Below are positions 1 through 5,900 of a stretch of DNA of 11,533 bases, in pieces. Below the pieces are notes generated by a model that was not told where the DNA came from, ran no database searches, and was given only the letters and a program-made list of their open reading frames with translations. The first letter of the stretch is position 1. The number at the start of each line of letters is the position of its first letter. The translations under genes were made by a program, and so were the position numbers. Source of the stretch: Betaproteobacteria bacterium (lineage in GTDB: Bacteria > Pseudomonadota > Gammaproteobacteria > Burkholderiales > SG8-39); the NCBI GenBank assembly GCA_009693345.1, contig SHXL01000079.1:1-11533 (forward strand), in the 5' to 3' direction.

Positions 1-1
1 G

Positions 2-196
2 GATTGTGTCCGGATAGATGTGATGTCGTCGGATCACGGGAGATCATTCGTTCGCAACGGTGGCATTGTTATGGGCAAGACAACGCTAGTCGGCGATCGA
101 CTGCGTTGGGAAACGTTGCAGGAGATAAAGTCAGGCGAACCGGAAGGCGATTCGCCTCTCATCCTTGGGAAGGGCACCTTGCGCCGTGAAAAGTGA
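2..196 (+). CDS. Partial unknown protein, C-terminal end, probable upstream gene cassette
   Basis: A frame open from the first bases of the window runs to a TGA at 194-196. The last part, from an internal ATG at 71, reads MGKTTLVGDRLRWETLQEIK and ends in a basic tail (GTLRREK). I do not recognise the family. The frame is preferred over the overlapping 61-codon frame at 4-189 because its stop sits 9 bases before an attC-like site, the usual spacing for a cassette gene, and because the translation is a credible soluble mixed alpha/beta sequence. If the gene begins inside the window, the ATG at 71 gives a 41-residue peptide; more likely the start lies to the left. Codons such as ATA, CTA, AGA and TCA are commoner here than in the downstream chromosomal genes, which fits acquired DNA. 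Confidence 0.4.
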   Translation, partial: DCVRIDVMSSDHGRSFVRNGGIVMGKTTLVGDRLRWETLQEIKSGEPEGDSPLILGKGTLRREK

Positions 197-205
197 GGCC
201 GAGAC

Positions 206-283
206 ACCTAACCGCCGGTTCGTGAGCGACACTTGCCCGACGCTGCGCCCCTTCGCGCGTGCGCCGCAACCGGGACGTTAAAT
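206..283 (+). other. attC-like integron recombination site 1
   Basis: The site begins with ACCTAAC (206-212, matches RYYYAAC) and ends with GTTAAAT (277-283, matches GTTRRRY). Inside these, CCGGTT (215-220) is complementary to AACCGG (268-273). The helix continues as 222-224 with 265-267 (one G-T pair) and 226-228 with 262-264, leaving C221 and A225 unpaired, like the extrahelical bases of attC sites. A terminal hairpin forms from ACGC (240-243) with GCGT (257-260) plus GCG/CGC around a CCCCTT loop. The 78-base length is in the usual attC range. Recombination would fall between G277 and T278. The two R boxes and this architecture were read from the sequence; recombination activity is inferred. 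Confidence 0.6.
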
Positions 284-289
284 GGCTCA

Positions 290-318
290 TAGCGTCTTGA
301 CGTTGTAGCGTTATAGCG
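290..318 (+). promoter_or_regulatory. Possible operator/promoter region of the toxin-antitoxin pair
   Basis: The leader before the antitoxin ATG contains three copies of TAGCG (290, 306, 314). It also has an inverted repeat CGTC-TT-GACG (293-302) that overlaps a -35-like TTGACG (297-302). RHH antitoxins usually bind short repeats in their own promoter, so this is a reasonable autoregulatory operator. No good -10 lies 16-18 bases downstream of TTGACG, and the TATAGC at 312-317 has no matching -35, so the exact promoter is uncertain. Confidence 0.25.
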
Positions 319-332
319 GCAGACTCGCACAC

Positions 333-563
333 ATGGATACCCCAAAGCGCGCTACCGTCTATTTCGAGGCTGAGGTCCACCGTGCCCTTCGCTTGAAAGC
401 TGCGGCATCTGATCGGTCAATCTCCGATATGGTCAACGATGCGGTGAGGGTCACTCTTGCTGAGGATGCCGAAGACCTCGCCGCCTTCTCGGAAAGGAAG
501 AGCGAGAAGAGCCTTTCTTTTGACACGTTCGTCCAGGGCCTGAGACGGCGTGGCCGAATATAG
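333..563 (+). CDS. RHH (CopG-like) antitoxin
   Basis: This 76-residue protein is a probable type II antitoxin that would bind its own promoter and neutralise the downstream RelE-like toxin. Residues 6-12 (RATVYFE) fit the DNA-contacting beta strand of a ribbon-helix-helix domain. Two helices follow, at about 13-26 and 29-42 (SISDMVNDAVRVTL), with the usual small turn between them. Residues 43-76 are polar and charged and would be the toxin-wrapping tail. The gene starts at an ATG about 50 bases after the first attC-like site, with no strong ribosome binding site. It overlaps the toxin start by 14 bases, the usual arrangement for coupled antitoxin-toxin translation. Family assignment is strong at the fold level; the neutralising partner is inferred from position. 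Confidence 0.8.
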   Translation: MDTPKRATVYFEAEVHRALRLKAAASDRSISDMVNDAVRVTLAEDAEDLAAFSERKSEKSLSFDTFVQGLRRRGRI

Positions 564-813
564 GCTATCGATCAAGGCCTCGGCCGCAAGAGAAATTGAG
601 GCACTAGGCACAAAAGCAGATCTTCAGCGTGTCGTCCAGAGAATTCAGCAGCTGGCCGTTGAGCCTCGACCGACCGGCTCCGAAAAGCTCGCGGGTTACG
701 TAGATCGCTATCGGGTGCGCCAAGGACAGTACCGAGTCGTTTACATTATCGATGATGGGCGGCACGAGATCACAATCTTTAAGGTCGCGCATCGAAAAGA
801 TGTGTACCGATAG
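550..813 (+). CDS. RelE/ParE-superfamily toxin (probable mRNA interferase)
   Basis: This 87-residue protein has the compact RelE layout. It opens with a strand (EYRLSIKASAAREIEAL), followed by a helical pair at about 22-37, the PRPTGSEKLAG turn at 39-49, and the strands YRVRQGQYRVVYIIDD (54-69) and HEITIFKVAHRKDVYR (72-87). Arg62, Arg82 and Tyr86 lie where RelE has residues that act in ribosome-dependent mRNA cleavage, so RelE-type endoribonuclease activity is more likely than ParE gyrase poisoning; this is inference from family motifs. Translation starts at a GTG inside the last codons of the antitoxin gene. The stop at 811-813 is 3 bases before an attC-like site, which places the gene at the 3' end of a gene cassette. 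Confidence 0.85.
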   Translation: MAEYRLSIKASAAREIEALGTKADLQRVVQRIQQLAVEPRPTGSEKLAGYVDRYRVRQGQYRVVYIIDDGRHEITIFKVAHRKDVYR

Positions 814-816
814 GAC

Positions 817-906
817 ATTTAACCCAGCGCCCCACCGCGACGGGCGGGAAGCGCTTCGCCCCGAACGACAATCTCTCGCGCCCACGCGTGGGCGCGAACG
901 TTACAC
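817..906 (+). other. attC-like integron recombination site 2
   Basis: ATTTAAC (817-823) matches RYYYAAC. The 3' box is GTTACAC (900-906), which departs from GTTRRRY at one position (C904). GCGCCC (827-832) is complementary to GGGCGC (890-895). With C833 and C836 left unpaired, AC (834-835) pairs with 888-889 and GCG (837-839) with 885-887. The unpaired-base pattern is nearly the same as in the site at 206-283. A second hairpin forms around GAAGCGCTTC (848-857), flanked by GGGC/GCCC. Length is 90 bases. It is less certain than site 1 because of the degenerate R box and because its 3' half can fold on itself as a long palindrome. Confidence 0.5.
876..897. repeat. 22-base perfect palindrome
   Basis: The sequence TCGCGCCCA followed by CGCG and then TGGGCGCGA is its own reverse complement over 22 bases. 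As single strand it would form a 9-bp GC-rich stem with a CGCG loop. There is no T run after it on either strand, so it is a poor intrinsic terminator. It overlaps the 3' arm of the second attC-like site and would compete with the attC fold. It could also be an operator for the gene starting at 975. Confidence 0.9.
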
Positions 907-974
907 GGCAAGTGTCGCCAGGCGAATGCTGACCAGGAATCAACCAATCACGCAGCACACCGGGGGAGCACAAG

Positions 975-1715
975 ATGAAAATTGCAACCTTAGGCTTCGC
1001 GCTACTGCAGGCTACGGGAGCGGGCGTGAAGGCGGCTGAGATCACGGTCGTCTGCACCAACGCGGTCAAGACCGTGTTGGAGGAATTGGGGCCGCAGTTC
1101 GAGGGCGCAAACGGCCACAAGCTCGCAATACGTTTCGCGCCGACTTCAGAACTGAAGGCGCAGATCGAAAAGGGGGAGGCGTTCGACCTCGCGATCCTCA
1201 CCGCAGCCGCGACGGACGATCTCATCAAGCAGGCAAAGCTTGCGGCCGCGACGCGCGTCGACGTGGCGCGGTCCGGCATGGGTGTCGCTATCAGGAAAGG
1301 GGCGGCGAGACCCGATCTCTCGTCCGAGGAAGCATTCAAGCGCGCGCTGCTGCAGGCGAAGTCGATCACCTATACCGGCGCGGGATTTTCCGGCCCCAAC
1401 CTGAAGAAGATCTTCGAGCGCTTCGGCATTGCTGACGAAATGAAGGCAAGGACCCGGATCGCGTCCGGCAACGCGGCGGAAGCCGTGTCCCGAGGTGAAG
1501 CCGAGCTCGGCTTCACGCAGGTGAGCGAAATCCTGCACGTCACAGGCGCGGAGCTCGCCGGCCCGTTTCCGCCCGGGGTCCAGGTGCATACGGTCTTCCC
1601 CGCCGCCGTGGGCACGGGCGCGCGCGAACCGGCGGCCGCCCAGGCTTTGATCAGATTCCTGACCGCCCCGGCGGCGGCCCCGATCATCAGGGCAAGCGGC
1701 ATGGAGCCCGGCTAG
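975..1715 (+). CDS. ModA-like periplasmic substrate-binding protein
   Basis: This 246-residue protein has the size of ModA-type (type II fold) binding proteins. Residues 1-21 form a weak signal peptide with probable cleavage after KAA. The mature start, EITVVCTNAVKTVLEELGPQ, has the strand plus helix that opens the first lobe. The later segments APTSELKAQIEKGEAFDLAIL (56-76) and GFTQVSEI near 179 correspond to the ligand-loop and second-lobe regions of this family. The usual ModA ASS/SG ligand motifs are not well kept (CTNA and PTSE instead), so the ligand need not be molybdate. No ABC permease or ATPase gene is adjacent. The ATG is preceded by GGGGGAG about 8 bases upstream. It lies just past the second attC-like site and abuts the DUF2283 gene. 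Confidence 0.75.
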   Translation: MKIATLGFALLQATGAGVKAAEITVVCTNAVKTVLEELGPQFEGANGHKLAIRFAPTSELKAQIEKGEAFDLAILTAAATDDLIKQAKLAAATRVDVARSGMGVAIRKGAARPDLSSEEAFKRALLQAKSITYTGAGFSGPNLKKIFERFGIADEMKARTRIASGNAAEAVSRGEAELGFTQVSEILHVTGAELAGPFPPGVQVHTVFPAAVGTGAREPAAAQALIRFLTAPAAAPIIRASGMEPG

Positions 1716-2057
1716 GTGATCGCGCTGAAGGAAGCTCTTCCCTTTCTGCTTCTAGACCTGCAATCCGCGCTCGTGCATATCGGGCGAGGCGATGTAGTGG
1801 ACCAGCTGCGGGAAGCGATGATCGAGCGGTGGACCTACGACGAAAATGCGGACGCTGCCTACCTGCATCTGCAAACCCCGGGCAGCGCGGGTGAGTCTCC
1901 CGGTGAGACGGTATCGGTCTACGACGAGCTTGGCATCAACCTGGATTCCGACAGCCAGGGCCGCGTCACGGGCATGGAGATACTTGAAGGCAAGGCGATT
2001 ATTGCGCAACTCGAGGAAAGCCGTGGATCCCCGCCTGCGCGGGGACAGCGCCTGTAG
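1716..2057 (+). CDS. DUF2283-family protein
   Basis: Residues 37-98 have the DUF2283 pattern: ERWTYDENADAAYLHL, then an ETVSVYDELGINLDSDSQGRVTGMEIL strand-turn-strand region. The function of this family is unknown. The start is a GTG directly after the ModA-like stop, with GGAG about 10 bases upstream. The N-terminal segment to residue 34 (FLLLDLQSALVHIGRGDVVD) looks like genuine amphipathic helix, so I keep the long form; an ATG at 1818 would give only the DUF2283 core. The last 11 residues (RGSPPARGQRL) are encoded by a REP-like hairpin and probably do not belong to the ancestral protein. The stop codon lies 2 bases from the convergent RidA-family stop. Confidence 0.7.
   Translation: MIALKEALPFLLLDLQSALVHIGRGDVVDQLREAMIERWTYDENADAAYLHLQTPGSAGESPGETVSVYDELGINLDSDSQGRVTGMEILEGKAIIAQLEESRGSPPARGQRL
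2024..2049. repeat. REP-like hairpin element at a convergent gene end
   Basis: CCCCGC (2029-2034), a CTGC loop and GCGGGG (2039-2044) form a 6-bp stem flanked by TGGAT and ACAGCG. The whole resembles short palindromic repeats of the TGGATCCCCGCCTGCGCGGGG type that are scattered through many proteobacterial genomes. It lies between two convergent transcription units and could slow RNA polymerase or protect 3' ends, although there is no U tract. Only one copy is visible in this window. Confidence 0.55.
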
Positions 2058-2059
2058 CG

Positions 2060-2407
2060 CTACTTCGCCGCGGTCACCATGATCTCGACCAGGCAGGCGG
2101 GATCGGCGAGTTTTGCCTCGACGCAGGCGCGCACCGGCAGGTTCTTCGGATCCACCCACGCGGTCCAGACTTCGTTCATTGCCGCGCGGTTGCGGATGTC
2201 GGTCACCCAGATGTTCGCCGCCAGAAGTTTTGCCTTGCCGGAGCCCGCTTTCGCCAGGAGACGGTCGATTTCAGCGAGTACTTCCGCGGTCTGGCCCTTG
2301 ATGTCGTTCTTCAGGTTCTTCGGCACGATGCCGGCGAGGTAGATGGCATTGCCGTTTTCGACGGCGAGACTTAGGATCGGGCCGGGCTCATGGCGGATGA
2401 TGCTCAT
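2060..2407 (-). CDS. RidA/YjgF family protein (reactive enamine/imine deaminase-like)
   Basis: This 115-residue protein is the usual length for RidA-family trimers. It shows the family's central region (IYLAGIVPKNLKNDIKGQT at 22-40) and the C-terminal signature PVRACVEAKLADPACLVEIM (91-110). Arg93 corresponds to the substrate-carboxylate-binding arginine of RidA, and Glu108 lies in the conserved VEI segment, so 2-aminoacrylate-type imine hydrolysis is plausible. The subgroup is not clearly canonical RidA, because the N-terminal half is divergent, so no symbol is given. The ATG overlaps the upstream glutathione-peroxidase TGA as ATGA, which fixes the start and argues against the longer in-frame extension reaching 2791. 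It is the last gene of the purL operon. Confidence 0.85.
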   Translation of the reverse strand: MSIIRHEPGPILSLAVENGNAIYLAGIVPKNLKNDIKGQTAEVLAEIDRLLAKAGSGKAKLLAANIWVTDIRNRAAMNEVWTAWVDPKNLPVRACVEAKLADPACLVEIMVTAAK

Positions 2408-2985
2408 TTTGCGTCTCCTTTTTCTGACAGCAAGCGTTCGATTTCCTTGAGGAACTTCGGGGCGGAGGGCTCGACGCGCGTGTCGAAGGCCACCGCCTTC
2501 GAGCCGCCCCGGTCCACCAGGTACTTGTGGAAATTCCAGCCCGGCCGGCTGCCGGTCGCCTGCGCGAGTTTTTCGTAAAACGCGTTGGCCGAGCCCTTGG
2601 CGACGCTGGTCTTGGTGAACATCGGAAAGGATACGCCGTAGTTGGCCACGCAGAATTTCGCGATCTCCTTGTTCGACCCCGGCTCCTGGCCGCCGAAATC
2701 GTTCGACGGAAATCCGAGCACCACCAGGCCCCGGCCCTTGAAGCGCCGGTAGAGCTTTTCCAGCCCTTCGTACTGCGGGGTATAGCCACACTCGCTGGCC
2801 GTGTTTACGACCAGCAGGACTTTACCCCGGTACTGGCAGATGGACTCGGGCTTGTCGTCGGACAAGGTCGGCAAAGCGGCATCGAGGAGTGGCGGGCATC
2901 CGGCCGCGTGCACGTTTGAGACCATGAGGAAAAACAGCAGTATCAACCAACCCATTGGCGCGCGTTGTAGAACATTTGCATCCAT
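2404..2985 (-). CDS. Glutathione peroxidase-family thiol peroxidase, exported
   Basis: This 193-residue peroxidase would reduce hydroperoxides in the periplasm. Residues 11-28 are a hydrophobic signal segment (GWLILLFFLMVSNVHA). The peroxidatic cysteine is Cys66 in NTASECGYT. The rest of the catalytic tetrad is present: Gln100 in FGGQEPG and Trp150-Asn151 in WNFHKYL. Cys112 in KFCVANYG matches the resolving cysteine of thioredoxin-dependent GPx enzymes, so thioredoxin-like proteins are likelier reductants than glutathione. The ATG at 2985 has AGGGGAGGA 6 bases upstream and lies inside the 3' end of purL (43-base overlap). An ATG at 2955 would still keep the signal peptide but has no ribosome binding site. 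The stop overlaps the RidA-family start. Cys30 just after the signal is a poor lipobox match. Confidence 0.88.
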   Translation of the reverse strand: MDANVLQRAPMGWLILLFFLMVSNVHAAGCPPLLDAALPTLSDDKPESICQYRGKVLLVVNTASECGYTPQYEGLEKLYRRFKGRGLVVLGFPSNDFGGQEPGSNKEIAKFCVANYGVSFPMFTKTSVAKGSANAFYEKLAQATGSRPGWNFHKYLVDRGGSKAVAFDTRVEPSAPKFLKEIERLLSEKGDAK

Positions 2986-5900
2986 GGCGAATCCTCCCCT
3001 GCATGATCCGGCGCCCACGACATCTGCACCGTCCGGAAAACCCGCTCCGGGTGCGGCATCACAATTGTAAAACGTCCGTCCGGCGTTGTCAGGCCGGTGA
3101 TGCCTGCGGGCGACCCGTTCGGATTCAGAGGATAGGTCTCAGTCTGTTTACCCTGGTTGTCGACGAATCGCATGACCACCAGGGATTTTTCCAAGTCTAA
3201 ATTCGATAAAAAGTCCGCTCTACCCTCTCCATGTGCGGTGGCGATCGGCATGCGGCTGCCCGCCATGCCGCGCAGCAGGATCGAAGGACTGTCGAGCACC
3301 TCGACCATCACGTAGCGGCCCTCGAATTGCGCCGAACGATTGCCGCTGAAAACCGGCCAATGCTGCGCGCCCGGGATGATCTCCTTCAACGCCGCCATCA
3401 TCTGGCAACCGTTGCACGAGCCGAGCGCGAAGGTGTCGCCGCGCCCGAAGAACGCCTCGAACTCCCCGCGCACCCTGGCGTTGAACAGGATCGACTTCGC
3501 CCAGCCCTGCCCGCCTCCGAGCACGTCGCCGTAGGAAAAGCCGCCGCAAATCGCCATGCCCCTGAAGCCTCCAAGCACCGTACGCCCCGAGATCACGTCT
3601 GACATGTGCACGTCGACCGCCTCGAAACCGGCACGCGTGAACGCCGCCGCCATCTCCACCTGGCTGTTGACGCCCTGTTCCCGAAGGATTGCGATGCGTG
3701 GTTTCGCTTTTGTCTTTACCAGACAATTCTTTACTTCAAAATTCAACTGAAAAGACAATCCTGGATCACTCGTATCCAGGATCCGATCGTATTCCTCCTG
3801 CGCGCAGTCCGGATTGTCGCGCACCTGCTGCATGCAATAGCTGGTCTCGGACCACGCTCGCTGCAGGTCGACGCGCTTTTCTTTCAGCACCGGCATGGCA
3901 CTGCGATTGAATACGACTTCGTCTCTTTGGTTGATATTTCCAATCAGAAAAGAAAAATTCCCAAGATCAAAAGAACGAAGCAAGTCCATCACGAGCGTGC
4001 GGTCCGCAGCGCGGATCTGCAGCACGGCGCCCAGCTCCTCGGCAAACATCGCCTGCAGCGCGCGCTCGCGTATCCGCCCCGCGAGCTGCTCCTCGTTCGC
4101 GCGCTTGAAGCCGTCCACGTCGTCGGTCCACTGGTCGAAGACCAGGGCGTCCAGGTTCACCGTCACGCCGCAATGGCCGGCAAAGGCCATTTCGCATACC
4201 ACTGCGAACAACCCGCCGTCGGATCTGTCGTGATATGCGAGCAGAAGATTTTCTTTTGAAAGTTCTTGAATTGCCAAAAAGAAATTCTTCAATACAACGG
4301 CCGAATCGACATCGGGAGCCGTATTGCCAAACCTCGAATAGACCTGCGCCATGATCGAGCCGCCGAGGCGATTCTTCCCGCCGCCAAGATCAATCAGCAG
4401 CAGTTCTGTTTCCCCCGCATCCGTGCGCAGCCGGGGCGTGAGCGTCGCGCGGGCATCCGAGATCGGCGCGAACGCCGTCACCACCAGGGAGAGCGGCGCG
4501 ACCACCTCCCTAGCGGCTCCCTTCTCCCGCCAGGCCGTGCGCATGGACAGCGAATCCTTCCCGACCGGGATCGAGACGCCGAGCGCCGGGCACAGTTCGA
4601 GCGCGACCGCGCGCACCGTGTCGTAGAGCGCGGCATCCTCCCCGGGCGAACCGGCGGCCGCCATCCAGTTGGCCGACAGCTTGACGCGGTCGAGCGCCGC
4701 CACGCTCGCGGCGGCCAGATTGGTGAGGGCCTCCCCCACCGCCATGCGCCCGGAGGCCGGGCCGTCGATCAGAGCCAGGGGCGCGCGCTCGCCGATCGCG
4801 AATGCTTCGCCCGCGTAGCCGTCGTAGTCGAGCAGCGTCACCGCGCAGTCGGCCACCGGCACCTGCCAGGGCCCGACGAAGGGGTCGCGCGAGCACAGGC
4901 CGCCGACGGTCCGGTCGCCGATGGCGATCAGAAAGGTCTTGTCGGCGACCGCCGGATGGCGCAGCACCCGGTAGCCGGCCTCTTTCAGTTCGATCCCGTC
5001 GAGCGAGAGCGCCCCCAGCCGTGGCGCGACACGAGTTACGTCGCGCAGCATCTTCGGCGGCTTGCCGAGGACGATGGCAAGATCGATATCTACTGGTTTG
5101 TCTTCAAGCAACAGATCTTCAACCACCAGTTTACCGTCGGAACTCGCCGTTCCCAGAACCGCAAACGGGCAGCGCTCGCGCTCGCAGAGAGCGGTGAAAA
5201 CCTTCAGGCTCTCCGGCGCGATCGCCAGCACGTAGCGCTCCTGCGCCTCGTTGCACCAGATTTCCCGCGGCGACATGCCGTTGTCCTCCGAAGGTATCGC
5301 CCGCAGATCGAGCCGCGCGCCGCGGCCCGCCCCGTGCACGAGCTCGGGCAATGCGTTGGAAAGCCCGCCCGCCCCCACGTCGTGGATCGAAAGCACCGGA
5401 TTGCCCTCGCCCAGCTGCCAGCAGCGATCGATCACCTCCTGGGCCCGACGCTGGATTTCCGCATTGCCGCGTTGTACCGAATCGAAATCCAGCTCTTCGG
5501 TGTTCGCGCCGGCGCGCATCGAAGACGCCGCGCCGCCGCCCATCCCGATCAGCATTCCCGGCCCGCCCAGTTGAATCAGCAATGCCTTATCGTCGAATTT
5601 CTCCTTCAGGCAAGCCGCGGCGGAAATGTTTCCGACGCCGCCCGCCAGCATGATCGGCTTATGATAACCGCGCTGCGCGCCGCCGACCGGCTGCTCGAAG
5701 GTCCTGAAGTATCCCGCGAGGCTGGGCCGGCCGAATTCGTTGTTGAATGCCGCGGCGCCGATCGGCCCGTCGAGCATGATCTGCAACGCCGATACGATCC
5801 ATCCGGGGCGGCCGTAGCTGTTCTCCTCCCAAGGCCGCGGCATGCCGGGAATGCGCAGGTTGGATACCGAGTAACCCACCAAGCCCGCTTTCGGCTTCGC

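Larger units (their letters stand above)
278..900 (+). mobile_element. Putative integron gene cassette carrying a toxin-antitoxin pair
   Basis: If the two attC-like sites are real, the unit between their cut points (G277/T278 and G900/T901) is a 623-base cassette. It has a short 5' leader, two overlapping genes, and an attC starting 3 bases after the last stop codon. This is the normal cassette layout, with genes pointing toward their own attC. Type II toxin-antitoxin cassettes are well known from large chromosomal integrons, where they are thought to stabilise arrays. No integrase gene is in the window, so this could be the end of an integron array or an attC cluster without an integrase. 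Confidence 0.5.

Noticed and set aside
4..189. 61-codon + strand frame at the left edge
   Set aside because: The alternative frame ending at 196 reads more like protein and ends at the expected distance from the attC-like site.
779..1369. 196-codon - strand frame overlapping the attC-like site and the ModA-like gene
   Set aside because: It has no recognisable domain, spans the palindrome and the intergenic region, and opposes a gene with a good ribosome binding site and family match.
2029..2044. Intrinsic terminator between the convergent genes
   Set aside because: The stem is GC-rich but no T run follows on either strand, so I list it as a REP-like hairpin rather than a terminator.
907..2057. 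A third cassette containing the ModA-like and DUF2283 genes
   Set aside because: No RYYYAAC/GTTRRRY pair with complementary arms was found after 1715 or 2057, so the array appears to end at the second site.
2408..2791. N-terminal extension of the RidA-family frame
   Set aside because: It is the out-of-frame reading of the glutathione-peroxidase gene. The ATGA overlap and family length fix the start at 2407.
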